This document shows, one piece after another, positions 1 to 8,707 of a stretch of DNA of 64,000 nucleotides; within the stretch, counting starts at the first letter, position 1; each line of letters opens with the position of its first letter. Made by a program: the position numbers and the translations under genes. Where the stretch lies: positions 3,286,001 through 3,350,000 of the forward strand of contig NZ_JAFBCB010000001.1 in NCBI RefSeq assembly GCF_016907455.1, in the 5' to 3' direction. The stretch comes from Brachybacterium muris (GTDB lineage Bacteria; Actinomycetota; Actinomycetes; Actinomycetales; Dermabacteraceae). Below the pieces are notes generated by a model that searched no databases, was not told the DNA's origin, and saw only the letters and a list, made by a program, of their open reading frames with translations.

Positions 1-428
1 GAGCCCAGCAGCACGATGGAGCGCAGCGCGAGGCCGCCCTGCACGCCCACCATGGTGCCCACGGAGCCGTCCAGGCGGGACAGCTCCATGGTGACCAGGC
101 CCGTGGCCAGCGGGCTGAGGCGGCGGTGGCCGGGAATGTCCATGCCGTCGGTGAACAGGTCCAGCTCACCCAGGCGCGCGATGAGGTCGGTGGGGTACTC
201 GGCGCGATCCCAGCAGTCGTCGATGCGGGGCAGCACCTCGGGGGCGAAGGAGCGGGCCACCGTCCAGGCCTCGAGGTCCTCCCCTGCCACGTCCTGGAAC
301 AGGGCGTAGTGGTCGGCGGCGCGGGGCAGCAGCGCCTCGGGGGTGGCGGCGCCTGCGTCGGGAAAGGAGATCACGGGGCCGGTGCCAATGCTGTCCGGGC
401 GGCCGCTGGTGCTGTCGGTGCTGGTCAT
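1..428 (-). CDS. acyl-CoA dehydrogenase family protein, N-terminal part (runs off left edge)
   Basis: The first 142 residues are visible. They form the N-terminal helical region of a flavin acyl-CoA dehydrogenase; the stretch reading MVGVQGGLALRSIVLLG near the edge resembles the glutaryl-CoA dehydrogenase branch. The FAD-binding and catalytic parts lie outside the window, so substrate class is inferred. The ATG shares one base with the stop of the thiolase upstream (TGATG), so the two are translationally coupled and probably act together in acyl-CoA breakdown: the dehydrogenase makes enoyl-CoA, the thiolase does the last cleavage. A 30-residue polar, low-complexity start precedes the conserved part. 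Confidence 0.75.
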   Translation of the reverse strand, partial: MTSTDSTSGRPDSIGTGPVISFPDAGAATPEALLPRAADHYALFQDVAGEDLEAWTVARSFAPEVLPRIDDCWDRAEYPTDLIARLGELDLFTDGMDIPGHRRLSPLATGLVTMELSRLDGSVGTMVGVQGGLALRSIVLLG

Positions 429-1645
429 CAGTTCATCCTCTCGATGATGAGGGCCATGCCCTGTCCGCCTCCGACGCACAGGGTGGCAAGGCCCAGCGTG
501 CCGTCACGCTCGCGCAGGCCGTTGATCAGGGTGGTGGTCATACGGGCGCCGGTGGAGCCCCAGGGGTGTCCCAGCGCGATGGCGCCGCCGTGGACGTTGA
601 GCTTGTCGTGGTCGATGCCGAGGTCATCGGCTGACGGGAGCACCTGGGCGGCGAAGGCCTCGTTGAACTCCACCAGGTCGATGTCGGCCATGGTGAGGCC
701 GGCGAGCGCGAGGGCGCGGCGGGTGGACTCCACCGGGCTCAGGCCCATGATCTCGGGGCTGAGACCGGAGACGCCGGTGGCGAGGATCCTGGCCAGCGGG
801 GTGATGCCGAGGTCCTTGGCGTGGTCGGAGTCCATCACCACCAGGGCAGCGGCTCCGTCGGAGAGCGGGCAGCAGTTGCCGGCGGTGACGGTGCCGTCTG
901 GGCGGAACACGGGGTCCAGGGAGGAGACGGCCTCGAGGGTGACGCCGGCGCGCGGGGAGTCGTCGGTGGTGACCACGGTGCTGTCGGGGGTGGTGACCGG
1001 GGTGATGTCGCGCTCGAAGAAGCCGGAGGCGATCGCGGCCTCGGCGCGGTTCTGGGAGCGCACGGCGTACTCGTCCTGGGCCCGCTTGCTCACGCCGCGC
1101 AGTTCGGCGACGTTCTCGGCGGTCTGGCCCATCAGGATGTACGGGTCGGGCAGCTCGCCGTCCTCGCGGGGGTCGTGCCAGGGGGCGGGGATCTCTCGGG
1201 TGGCGCGGCGGGCGGTGCGCTTCCAGGCGTCCTGGTACAGCGGGTCGCGCAGTTCGTCGTCGATGAACTTCCCGGGCACCATCGTCAGCGACTCCACGCC
1301 GGCGGAGACCACGGCCCTGGCCTCACCGGAGAGCACGGCGTGGAAGGCGTTGCGGGTGGTCTGGATGCTGGAGGCGCAGAAGCGGTTCACGGTGCTGCCG
1401 GGCACGGTGTCCAGCCCCAGGCGCACGGCGACGATGCGGGCCAGGTTCGCGCCCTGGATGCCTTCGGGCAGGCCCACGCCGAGCTGGATGTCGTCCAGGG
1501 TGGTGGGGTCCAGCTCGGGGACCTGGTCGAGGGCGCCTTGAACCATCTGGGCGGCGAGGTCGTCGGGGCGGATGTCCTTCAGGGAGCCCTTGCGGGCGCG
1601 GCCGATGGGGGAACGGGCGGCGGCGACGATGACGGCCTCGGGCAC
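428..1645 (-). CDS. acetyl-CoA acyltransferase (thiolase)
   Basis: This 405-residue thiolase cleaves 3-ketoacyl-CoA to acetyl-CoA and a shortened acyl-CoA (or runs in reverse). The nucleophile Cys90 sits in NRFCASS, and the two C-terminal catalytic motifs are intact: GHPWG with His360 and CVGGGQG with Cys390. Length is normal for the family. The start is GTG with a strong AAAGGAGA ribosome site about 6 bases upstream. It is first in an operon with the acyl-CoA dehydrogenase at the left edge. Degradative FadA-type function is favoured by that neighbour, but a biosynthetic role cannot be excluded from sequence. Confidence 0.92.
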   Translation of the reverse strand: MPEAVIVAAARSPIGRARKGSLKDIRPDDLAAQMVQGALDQVPELDPTTLDDIQLGVGLPEGIQGANLARIVAVRLGLDTVPGSTVNRFCASSIQTTRNAFHAVLSGEARAVVSAGVESLTMVPGKFIDDELRDPLYQDAWKRTARRATREIPAPWHDPREDGELPDPYILMGQTAENVAELRGVSKRAQDEYAVRSQNRAEAAIASGFFERDITPVTTPDSTVVTTDDSPRAGVTLEAVSSLDPVFRPDGTVTAGNCCPLSDGAAALVVMDSDHAKDLGITPLARILATGVSGLSPEIMGLSPVESTRRALALAGLTMADIDLVEFNEAFAAQVLPSADDLGIDHDKLNVHGGAIALGHPWGSTGARMTTTLINGLRERDGTLGLATLCVGGGQGMALIIERMN

Positions 1646-1823
1646 GTGTTTCTCCTTTGATGACGGTGCACGGCGTCAGCGCGGCGAGCTGCAGGGTGCG
1701 AAGGCGCGCGAACAGCACGCGGACAACAGCAGCGGGAGCACCGCGACCGACTGTTCTTGATACTACGGGTTGCAGTTACTTTCGGGAAGCCGAGCGGCGG
1801 ATGAGCGGACGTCGTCGCCCCTC

Positions 1824-1829
1824 TACGAT
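1824..1829 (+). promoter_or_regulatory. leaderless -10 box TACGAT
   Basis: TACGAT lies 6 bases before the ATG at 1836, so the predicted transcript starts on the A of the start codon. There is no Shine-Dalgarno sequence, which supports leaderless translation and rejects the longer upstream reading. Confidence 0.6.
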
Positions 1830-1835
1830 CGCGTC

Positions 1836-2399
1836 ATGGCTTCCACCCCGACCGACGCTGCCGACCTCACCGGCACCCCTGCCCCACCTGCCAGCACTGC
1901 CTTCACGATCGACACCCCACGCCTGGAGGACGCTGCCGGGTGTGCCCGCATCCACGTGGAGAGCTGGCGGGATGCCTACGGGGACCTGCTGGAGGACCAC
2001 GTGCGCTGGTTCGGGAAGGCCGCGCTGGAGCGCCGCACCGCGCAGTGGACGGCGATGCTCACCCCGGGGGATCCGCAGTACGGGCGCAGCACGATCGCCG
2101 TGGGCCGCGCACCCGATGGTCAGGTGGTCGGTTTCGCCACCGGCGGTGAGACCCGCGACGAGGATGCCCCGCGGCCGCTGGAGCTGTTCGCGCTGTACAC
2201 CGACAGTGCCTGGCACGGCACGGGACTGGGGCGGGCGCTGGTCGAGGCGGTGATCGGGGATGAGCCGGCCAGTGTGTGGGTGGCGGCGGAGAATCCGCGC
2301 GCCCGACGCTTCTACGAGAAGCTCGGGTTCAAGGCCGACGGCGCCGAGAAGGTCGAGGAGCACCTGGCGAACCTGCGCGACATCCGCATGGTGCGGTGA
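1836..2399 (+). CDS. GNAT family N-acetyltransferase
   Basis: A 187-residue acetyl-CoA-dependent N-acetyltransferase. The acetyl-CoA pyrophosphate loop reads HGTGLGRAL (Q/RxxGxG/A type), followed by the usual AENPRARRFYEKLGF segment of motif B. The family is close to RimI-like and toxin-detoxifying acetyltransferases, but the acceptor cannot be told. The start is chosen from the leaderless promoter; about 25 residues of Ala/Pro/Thr-rich sequence precede the fold. It is monocistronic and divergent from the thiolase operon. Confidence 0.85.
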   Translation: MASTPTDAADLTGTPAPPASTAFTIDTPRLEDAAGCARIHVESWRDAYGDLLEDHVRWFGKAALERRTAQWTAMLTPGDPQYGRSTIAVGRAPDGQVVGFATGGETRDEDAPRPLELFALYTDSAWHGTGLGRALVEAVIGDEPASVWVAAENPRARRFYEKLGFKADGAEKVEEHLANLRDIRMVR

Positions 2400-2541
2400 C
2401 CGGAGGGCCTCGAGGTGCACCGGCGTACGGCCCCTCCGACCCCGGGGCCGATCCAACGCCCGCCAGGATCATCCCGCAGGCTGACCGGGACACCACTGGG
2501 GCCTGATGCGCAGGTCAGGGCCTCGGAAGGAAGGTGGAGCC

Positions 2542-2832
2542 ATGAGAGACGCCACCATCGCCACCAGCCGCACCCGAGCTTCCGACACCCCTGATCTGAT
2601 CGACTACCGGCCCGCTCCCCAGGAGTGGGGTGGCACCGAGGCCCTGTACCGTCTGCGCGCCGCCAAGGCCCGCGCCGCCGAACAGGGACTGGACCCTTCC
2701 GTGCTCGAGATCGCCACGGAACCCACCGCCGGTTCGCCCTGCCCCGTCGGCCGATCCGCACGGCGTCGGATGCCCGTGGCCCGTCACCGGCGTCAGCCGC
2801 TCTGGCGCACCCCGTTCTCCTTCGCGTCCTGA
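2542..2832 (+). CDS. small hypothetical protein
   Basis: A 96-residue protein that I do not recognise. It has a good ribosome site (GGAAGGTGGAG) 4 bases before the ATG. The middle is Ala/Arg/Glu-rich and probably helical (EALYRLRAAKARAAEQG); the C-terminus is very Arg-rich and may be a nucleic-acid or membrane-surface contact. There is no signal peptide, membrane segment or cysteine cluster. The ribosome site is the main reason to accept it as a gene. It stands alone between the GNAT gene and the hydrolase. Confidence 0.5.
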   Translation: MRDATIATSRTRASDTPDLIDYRPAPQEWGGTEALYRLRAAKARAAEQGLDPSVLEIATEPTAGSPCPVGRSARRRMPVARHRRQPLWRTPFSFAS

Positions 2833-2873
2833 ACGGAACGTCCTGCCCGCCGGTAGCGCCGAAGCCCAGCGCC

Positions 2874-2879
2874 TAGGAT
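2874..2879 (+). promoter_or_regulatory. leaderless -10 box TAGGAT
   Basis: TAGGAT is separated by 6 bases (ccagat) from the ATG of the hydrolase gene. No ribosome site is present, so transcription should begin at the start codon. Confidence 0.65.
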
Positions 2880-2885
2880 CCAGAT

Positions 2886-3968
2886 ATGACATCGACGCCT
2901 TCCGCACCTGACCCAGTGGGCCCCGTACGAGGCACCGCCGAGCCGGTCGTCGGCGCGACAGATCCCGTGCGCCCCGGCGTCCTGGACCGGGCCGTGCGCG
3001 CCGGGGTCACGGCACTCGGTGCGCTCCCCGACGCGGTGCTGCGTCGCCTGGCAGGCACGCCCACCGTGATCGACGGGCAGAGGCTCGAACCGGAGGTCCA
3101 GCTGGCCCTCTCGGTGCTGCACCGGCTTCCGGGCAAGACCTTCGAGGAGTTGGGTCTTGCCAAGGGGCGCCGCCAGATCGACGTCGAGGCCTGGCAGTTC
3201 GGCGGCAGGCCCGCCCCCGTCGGCCGCATCCAGGACATGCTGATCCCGGGAGCCGACGGGCCGATCCCAGCCCGGCTGTACCACCCCGTGGGCGCGACCC
3301 CGGAGACCCCGGACGGCGCGACCCCGGAGTCACGCACCACGTCGAGTCCCGGGGCGCTCCGCTCCCCCGGCGCAGCTGCTCCCCCGCTGGTGCTCTACTT
3401 CCACGGCGGAGGGTTCGTGCTGGGGTCGATCGCCTCCCACGAACCGATCGCCCGCTTCCTGGCCCACCATGCGCAGGCCGCGGTGCTGCTGGTGGGGTAC
3501 CGGCTGGCCCCGGAGCACCCCTTCCCCGCCGCCCACGAGGACGCCATCGCGGCCTACGCCTGGGCCGCCTCCCACACCGAGGACCTGGGCGTCGCGAACC
3601 GGATCGCGGTGGCCGGGGACTCCGCCGGCGGCAACCTCGCCCTGGCAGTGTCGATCGCGGCGCGGGACCGGGGACTGCCCGCATCGGACGATGCCGGCCC
3701 CCTCGCCACGGACCCGCGCGTCTCCCCGCTGCGGGAGCCCGACCTGACCGGTCTGCCGCCCACCTACTTGGCGTACGCGGGCTTCGATGTCCTGCGGGAC
3801 GAGTCACGGGAGCTGGCCGACCGGCTGCGCGAGGCCGGGGTGCCGATCACCGAGCGCTGCCACACCGGCCACATCCACCCGTTCTCCAACGTGCTCGGCG
3901 TGGGCCGCACCGGCCGCGCCGCGGCACTGGAGATCGCCCGGGCCGTGCGCGAGGGACTGCAGCGATGA
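2886..3968 (+). CDS. alpha/beta hydrolase, HSL (GDXG) family, shortened
   Basis: A 360-residue esterase/lipase of the hormone-sensitive lipase type. The oxyanion-hole motif HGGG is at 173-176, the nucleophile Ser246 in GDSAGG, the acid Asp301 in GFDVLRDE and the base His331 in GHIHPF. The roughly 45 residues that normally lie between the nucleophile helix and the 'SPL...GLPP' stretch, including a core strand (the usual LLLYP region), are absent, so the fold may be compromised or altered. The first 120 residues are a poorly conserved cap. Its stop overlaps the pdxH start as ATGA, so the two are coupled. Substrate unknown. Confidence 0.8.
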   Translation: MTSTPSAPDPVGPVRGTAEPVVGATDPVRPGVLDRAVRAGVTALGALPDAVLRRLAGTPTVIDGQRLEPEVQLALSVLHRLPGKTFEELGLAKGRRQIDVEAWQFGGRPAPVGRIQDMLIPGADGPIPARLYHPVGATPETPDGATPESRTTSSPGALRSPGAAAPPLVLYFHGGGFVLGSIASHEPIARFLAHHAQAAVLLVGYRLAPEHPFPAAHEDAIAAYAWAASHTEDLGVANRIAVAGDSAGGNLALAVSIAARDRGLPASDDAGPLATDPRVSPLREPDLTGLPPTYLAYAGFDVLRDESRELADRLREAGVPITERCHTGHIHPFSNVLGVGRTGRAAALEIARAVREGLQR

Positions 3969-4699
3969 GCGACCGCACACCCGCCGACCGCCTCGCCGCC
4001 GAGCGCACGGACTACGGGACGGGGAGCCTCGCGGACGAGGCCGCGAACGATCCCCTGGCCCTGTTCGATGCGTGGATGGCGGAGGCCTTCGAACGTCGGG
4101 AGAGCCACGGTGACCTGGCCGAACCCACCGCGGTGGTGCTGTCCACGATCGCCGTCGGCACCAACGGTGGGGCCGCCGATGGGGCCGACGGCGGGGTCGA
4201 TAGAGTGATCCGCCCGCGCTCCCGCACCGTGCTGCTGAAGGGCCGCGACGAGCGCGGGTTCGTGCTCTACACCAACCTCGACTCCGACAAGGGCCGGGAG
4301 GTGGCCGCGAACCCGTCTGCCTCCCTGCTGCTGCCCTGGTACCCGCTGCAGCGGCAGGTGCGCATCGAGGGGCTGATGGAGCCCGTCGATCCCGCGAAGG
4401 CCGATGCCTACTTCGCCTCCCGCCCCCGTGGTTCGCAGATCAGCGCCTGGGCCTCCCGTCAGTCGCGCCCGGTGGACTCCCGGGCAGCGCTGGAGGCGCA
4501 GTACACCGCGGCCCAGGAGCGCTTCGAGGGTGCAGACGTGCCGCGCCCGCCCTTCTGGGGAGGGCTGCGCCTGGTGCCGGACCGCATCGAGTTCTGGCAG
4601 GGCCGCCAGAACCGCCTGCACGACCGGATCGTGGTCACCCGAGTGGGGGTCGACGAGCAGCACGATGCCGCCTGGGAGCAGCACCGGCTCCAGCCGTGA
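3965..4699 (+). CDS. pdxH: pyridoxamine 5'-phosphate oxidase
   Basis: A 244-residue FMN enzyme that oxidises pyridoxamine or pyridoxine 5'-phosphate to pyridoxal 5'-phosphate. Family hallmarks are the FMN-binding RTVLLKGRDERGFVLYTN-type strand, the SDKGREVAANP segment, the SRPRGSQISAWAS loop and the C-terminal WQGRQNRLHDR motif that binds substrate and FMN. An acidic insertion (GTNGGAADGADGG) near residue 65 is unusual. Its ATG overlaps the hydrolase stop by four bases. It ends convergent with arsR. Confidence 0.92.
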   Translation: MSDRTPADRLAAERTDYGTGSLADEAANDPLALFDAWMAEAFERRESHGDLAEPTAVVLSTIAVGTNGGAADGADGGVDRVIRPRSRTVLLKGRDERGFVLYTNLDSDKGREVAANPSASLLLPWYPLQRQVRIEGLMEPVDPAKADAYFASRPRGSQISAWASRQSRPVDSRAALEAQYTAAQERFEGADVPRPPFWGGLRLVPDRIEFWQGRQNRLHDRIVVTRVGVDEQHDAAWEQHRLQP

Positions 4700-4741
4700 C
4701 AGGGACCGGAGCAGGGGCCGACGGGGCGGGCAGTCTCCCGG

Positions 4742-5146
4742 TCAGCGCAGGTCGAGGAAGGCGCGCAGTTCGGCGAAGGCCGCAGGCAGCACGGAGTAGT
4801 GCGCCCACCTGCCTCGCTGCTCGCGGGTGACCAGACCTGCCTCCACCAGCTTCTTCATGTGGTGGCTCACGGTGGGCTGGCTGATCCCCATCAGCTCCGT
4901 GAGGTCACAGGCGCACACGGAGGCGCATCCCTGATCCGCGACATGGGCGAGCAGCCGCAGCCGGGTCGGGTCCGACAGCGCCTTGAACGCCTCCGAGAGC
5001 CGCTGGGCATCTGCGGCGTCGAGCGGTCCGGTGGCCAGGGTGCAGCACTCCTCGTCCCCCCGCGTGCCTCCCGCGGCGGTCGCGGCGAGCGGGACGTCGT
5101 CGCGCACGGCGACTCGGCTTGCGCTCGGGGCAGGCGGGCTGGACAT
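4742..5146 (-). CDS. arsR: ArsR/SmtB family arsenic-responsive repressor
   Basis: A 134-residue winged-helix repressor. The recognition helix is in ISQPTVSHHMKKL. Cysteines occur as an N-terminal pair (Cys34-Cys35) and a cluster Cys74, Cys78, Cys80 ahead of the DNA-binding helix. Corynebacterial ArsR1 is known to bind As(III) through an N-terminal Cys pair plus one downstream Cys, so this is probably the same mode. It is divergent from acr3, its obvious target. I choose the ATG at 5146 because TATGGT lies 6 bases before it on the minus strand; a reading from 5161 would start upstream of the -10 box. Confidence 0.9.
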   Translation of the reverse strand: MSSPPAPSASRVAVRDDVPLAATAAGGTRGDEECCTLATGPLDAADAQRLSEAFKALSDPTRLRLLAHVADQGCASVCACDLTELMGISQPTVSHHMKKLVEAGLVTREQRGRWAHYSVLPAAFAELRAFLDLR

Positions 5147-5151
5147 GGGCA

Positions 5152-5190
5152 CACCATACATTGACGAGCATCGATATGACGCCCTACAGT
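5152..5190. promoter_or_regulatory. overlapping divergent promoters of arsR and acr3
   Basis: For acr3 (plus strand): -35 TTGACG at 5161-5166, 18-base spacer, -10 TACAGT at 5185-5190, predicted start near 5197. For arsR (minus strand): -10 TATGGT at 5157-5152, leaderless. ATCGAT-type half-sites occur at 5169-5174 and 5216-5221 with a related ATCGAC between, and are candidate ArsR contacts. Both promoters fit in 39 bp, so one bound dimer could silence both. Confidence 0.6.
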
Positions 5191-5245
5191 GCGAGCGGTC
5201 GACACATCGACGCCCATCGATAGAACTGAAGGCGAGCCACTCACC

Positions 5246-6340
5246 GTGAGCACCCCCACCGCCACCGCGGACACCCGTTCCCCCGTGCTGCAGGAGATGT
5301 CCTTCCTGGACCGCTGGCTGCCGGTGTGGATCCTGCTGGCCATGGTCACCGGCCTGCTGCTGGGCCGCTTCGTGCCCGGCCTGAACACCGCTCTGGAGGC
5401 CGTGAAGATCGGCGGGATCTCGGTCCCCATCGCACTGGGCCTGCTGGTGATGATGTACCCGGTGCTGGCGAAGGTGCGCTACGACGAGACCCGCCGGATC
5501 AGCGCGGACCGCAGGCTCATGATCTCCTCCCTGGTGCTGAACTGGGTGGTGGGCCCCGCCCTCATGTTCGCCCTGGCCTGGATCTTCCTGGCGGACCTGC
5601 CCGAGTACCGCACGGGGCTGATCATCGTGGGACTGGCCCGCTGCATCGCCATGGTGCTGATCTGGAACGACCTCGCCTGCGGTGATCGCGAGGCCGCCGC
5701 GGTGCTCGTCGCCATCAACTCCGTGTTCCAGGTGATCGCCTTCGGTGCACTGGGCTGGTTCTACCTGCAGCTGCTGCCCACCTGGCTGGGCCTGCCCACC
5801 ACCAGTGCCGAGTTCTCGGTCGGCACCATCGTGCTCAGCGTGCTGGTGTTCCTGGGCATCCCCCTGCTGGCCGGCTTCCTCACCCGCCTGATCGGCGAGC
5901 GCACCAAGGGCCGCGCCTGGTACGAGGAGCGCTTCCTGCCCCGCATCGGCCCGTGGGCGCTGTACGGCCTGCTGTTCACGATCGTGCTGCTGTTCGCCCT
6001 GCAGGGCGACGCGATCACCTCCAACCCCCTGGACGTGGCCCGCATCGCGGTACCGCTGGTCGCCTACTTCGCGATCATGTTCCTGGGTTCCCTGCTGCTC
6101 ACCCGCGCCATCGGACTGAACTACGCGAAGTCCACCACCGTGGCGTTCACCGCGGCGGGCAACAACTTCGAGCTCGCGATCGCAGTCGCGATCGGCACCT
6201 TCGGCGTCACCTCCGGCCAGGCCCTGGCGGGTGTCGTCGGCCCCCTCATCGAGGTGCCCGTGCTGGTGGCCCTGGTGTACGTCGCCCTGTGGCTGGCACC
6301 CAAGCTGTTCCCGGGCGACGCCACCGTCCCGGCCCGCTGA
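5246..6340 (+). CDS. acr3: ACR3 family arsenite efflux transporter
   Basis: A 364-residue membrane protein with about ten hydrophobic segments, exporting As(III) (and possibly antimonite) using the proton-motive force. The signature RCIAMVLIWNDLACGD with the conserved cysteine, and the FTAAGNNFELAIAVAIGTFG segment, are typical of ACR3. The GTG start at 5246 is preceded by AAGGCGAG. No arsenate reductase is encoded beside it, so arsenate resistance would need a reductase elsewhere. Expression should be controlled by the divergent ArsR. Confidence 0.93.
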   Translation: MSTPTATADTRSPVLQEMSFLDRWLPVWILLAMVTGLLLGRFVPGLNTALEAVKIGGISVPIALGLLVMMYPVLAKVRYDETRRISADRRLMISSLVLNWVVGPALMFALAWIFLADLPEYRTGLIIVGLARCIAMVLIWNDLACGDREAAAVLVAINSVFQVIAFGALGWFYLQLLPTWLGLPTTSAEFSVGTIVLSVLVFLGIPLLAGFLTRLIGERTKGRAWYEERFLPRIGPWALYGLLFTIVLLFALQGDAITSNPLDVARIAVPLVAYFAIMFLGSLLLTRAIGLNYAKSTTVAFTAAGNNFELAIAVAIGTFGVTSGQALAGVVGPLIEVPVLVALVYVALWLAPKLFPGDATVPAR

Positions 6341-6370
6341 AGCGGACCGGGACCGGGACCGGAGGCGGCG

Positions 6371-8338
6371 TCAGCGGCGTGCGGGCCGCAGCAGGCGCAT
6401 GGCGTTGACGATCACCAGCAGCACGCTGGCCTCGTGCACCAGCATCCCCAGGGACATGGTGACCCCTCCCAGCAGCACACCCAGCAGCAGGATCCCCACG
6501 GTGACCAGGGCGATCACAATGTTCTGCCGCATCACCGCGACGGTGCGGCGGGCCAGTCGCAGCGACTGCGCCAGGGCCGACAGCGAGTCCCGCATCAGCG
6601 CGATGTCGCTGGTCTCGATGGCCACCGCACTGCCGGCGGCCCCCATCGCGATGCCGATGTCGGCCGAGGCCAGGGCGGGGGCGTCGTTGACGCCGTCGCC
6701 CACCATCGCCACGGTGCGGCCGCGCGCCTGCAGCGCCGCGATCTGATCGAGCTTGCCCTCGGGCAGCAGACCGGCGTGCACGGTGTCGATGCCGACCTCG
6801 GCGGCCACGGCCTGGGCCACGCGGGGCTGGTCACCGGTGAGCATCACGACCTCGCGCACTCCCGAGCGGCGCAGGGCGGTGATCGCGTCGGCGGCCTCGG
6901 CGCGCGGGGGGTCGGCCAGTCCGATCACGCCCAGCACCGAGTCGTCCAGGGTGACGATCATCGGGGTGCGGCCGCGCCGGGCCGTCTCATCGGCCAGGTC
7001 GATCGCCTCCCGGGCCTCGGGGCGGTCGGCGATGTCGGACTCGCGCAGCATCGCCTGGTTGCCCACGGTGATGGCACGGCCGCCGTGGCGGGCCAGCACA
7101 CCGCGCCCCACCACCGCATCGGCCTGCTCGGGGATCTGCCCCAGGTCGAGCCCGTCGGCCCGGGCGGCCTGGACCACGGGGGCGGCCAGGGGGTGGTCGC
7201 TGGTGAGCTCGGCGCGGGCGGCCCACAGCAGCACCTCCTCGCGGGTGCGCCCCGGCAGCGGGAGCACGTCGGTGAGCACGGGCCTCCCGGTGGTGAGGGT
7301 GCCGGTCTTGTCCAGGGCCACGGTGTCGATCCGGGCGGAGGTCTCCAGGTGCTCGCCGCCCTTGATCAGCATGCCGTCGCGCGCACCGCGGCCGATGCCC
7401 GCCACGATCGCGACCGGGATGGAGATCACCAGCGCGCCGGGGCAGGAGATCACCAGCAGCGTGAGCGCCAGTTCGACATCCCCGGTGAGCACCCCGAACA
7501 CGACGGACAGCACGATGATCGCCGGGGTGTACCAGCGGGCGAAGCGGTCCATGAAGGCCTGCGTGGGGGCCTTGGCGTCCTGCGCCTCCTCCACCCGGCG
7601 GATGATGCGGGCCAGCGTGGTGTCCGCGCCGATGCCCTCGGCGAGGACGGTGAGCAGTCCACCGGTGGCGACGGTGCCGGCGTAGACGGGGTCCCCCTCG
7701 GACTTCTCGGCAGGAACGGACTCGCCGGTGATGCCGGCCTCGTCGATCGCGCCGCGGCCGGCCAGGACGTGCCCGTCCACGGGCACCCTGGTGCCGGGGC
7801 GCACCAGCACCTGCTCCCCCTGCCGCACCTCGGTGGCGGCGATGGTCTGCTCGGTGCCGTCCCGCAGCACCACGGCCTGCTCCGGGGCGGTGCTCACCAG
7901 GTCGGTGAGGGCCCGACGGGTGCGCTGCAGGGTGCCCTTCTCCAGGGCGTGGCCGATGGCGAACAGGGTGGTGACAGCCGCCGCCTCCCAGTACTCGCCG
8001 ATCACGATCGCGCCGATGGTGGCGATGGAGACCAGCAGATCGATGCCGATCACCCGGTGGCGCAGCGCCCTCACGGCGGCGATCAGGATCGGGGTGCCGC
8101 TCACCAGGGCCGCACCGACCATCAGCAGGTCAGCCGGCCCCGGCAGCACCGATCCAGTGGCCGGGGAGCCGGTCAGGGCGTCGAGCAGCCAGGACAGGCC
8201 GATCAGGACGGCGGCGATGCCAGGGCGCACCCAGGCGCGGGCCGGGAGCAGACCCGGCCCGGCCCCGCCTCCCCGCTCGGGGGCGGCGGGGGTGCCCGTG
8301 GTCTCCTCCTCTCGCAGGGTGGGGGTGGGGCTCGTCAT
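6371..8338 (-). CDS. heavy-metal-translocating P1B-type ATPase with CPG transport motif
   Basis: A 655-residue metal pump. It has TGES (204-207) for dephosphorylation, DKTGT with the phosphorylated Asp343, an SDHP loop and GDGVNDAPA. The ion-conducting helix carries SCPGALVIS (Cys299-Pro-Gly) rather than the common CPC, CPH or SPC, so the metal cannot be read off simply. There is no N-terminal metal-binding domain; that domain is a separate gene 40 bp upstream. The ATG at 8338 is chosen because of GAGAGGA before it. The C-terminal MLVHEASVLLVIVNAMRLL is typical of CadA/ZntA-like pumps. It forms an operon with the HMA protein. Confidence 0.9.
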   Translation of the reverse strand: MTSPTPTLREEETTGTPAAPERGGGAGPGLLPARAWVRPGIAAVLIGLSWLLDALTGSPATGSVLPGPADLLMVGAALVSGTPILIAAVRALRHRVIGIDLLVSIATIGAIVIGEYWEAAAVTTLFAIGHALEKGTLQRTRRALTDLVSTAPEQAVVLRDGTEQTIAATEVRQGEQVLVRPGTRVPVDGHVLAGRGAIDEAGITGESVPAEKSEGDPVYAGTVATGGLLTVLAEGIGADTTLARIIRRVEEAQDAKAPTQAFMDRFARWYTPAIIVLSVVFGVLTGDVELALTLLVISCPGALVISIPVAIVAGIGRGARDGMLIKGGEHLETSARIDTVALDKTGTLTTGRPVLTDVLPLPGRTREEVLLWAARAELTSDHPLAAPVVQAARADGLDLGQIPEQADAVVGRGVLARHGGRAITVGNQAMLRESDIADRPEAREAIDLADETARRGRTPMIVTLDDSVLGVIGLADPPRAEAADAITALRRSGVREVVMLTGDQPRVAQAVAAEVGIDTVHAGLLPEGKLDQIAALQARGRTVAMVGDGVNDAPALASADIGIAMGAAGSAVAIETSDIALMRDSLSALAQSLRLARRTVAVMRQNIVIALVTVGILLLGVLLGGVTMSLGMLVHEASVLLVIVNAMRLLRPARR

Positions 8339-8378
8339 GACGGTTCCTCTCGTTCCCGGGGGAGTCGGCTGGTTGTGA

Positions 8379-8633
8379 TCAGAAGGCGGAGGGGCGGGCG
8401 GTGTAGCCGGCGCGCTCGACGGCATGCACCAGCTCGTCGACGCCGGTCACGGACGGGTCGTGGTTCACCTCGATGCGGGAGGAGGCGAAGTGGACGGTGG
8501 CGTCGGTGACGCCCGGCAGGGACCGCAGGGCCTTCTCGATCTTGGAGACGCAGGAGGGGCAGGAGAAGCCCTCGGCGCGCAGCACGGTACGAGTGGCAGC
8601 GGGGGCAGCAGTGGTGGTGTCGTCGGTGGTCAT
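8379..8633 (-). CDS. heavy-metal-associated (HMA) domain chaperone, CopZ-like
   Basis: An 84-residue single ferredoxin-like HMA domain. The metal site is FSCPSC (Cys25 and Cys28), a CxxC variant of the usual MTCxxC in which Phe replaces Met. It should bind a soft metal ion in the cytoplasm and hand it to the ATPase encoded next. GGAAGG lies 6 bases before the ATG. Short N-terminal Thr/Ala-rich tail. First gene of the operon facing the Crp/Fnr regulator. Confidence 0.88.
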   Translation of the reverse strand: MTTDDTTTAAPAATRTVLRAEGFSCPSCVSKIEKALRSLPGVTDATVHFASSRIEVNHDPSVTGVDELVHAVERAGYTARPSAF

Positions 8634-8707
8634 GGGGTTCCTTCCGGTCGGGTGAGCGGCCGTTCCGCTCATGACAGGAAACTTAGATCCGTCAGAACCG
8701 CAGTGCC

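Noticed and set aside
5161-5161. Upstream ATG as the start of arsR
   Set aside because: It lies upstream of the TATGGT -10 box; a transcript from that promoter would not include it.
6434-8509. 691-codon open frame antisense to the P1B ATPase
   Set aside because: Gly/His/Gln-rich composition, typical of the mirror frame of a high-GC gene; no ribosome site or domain.
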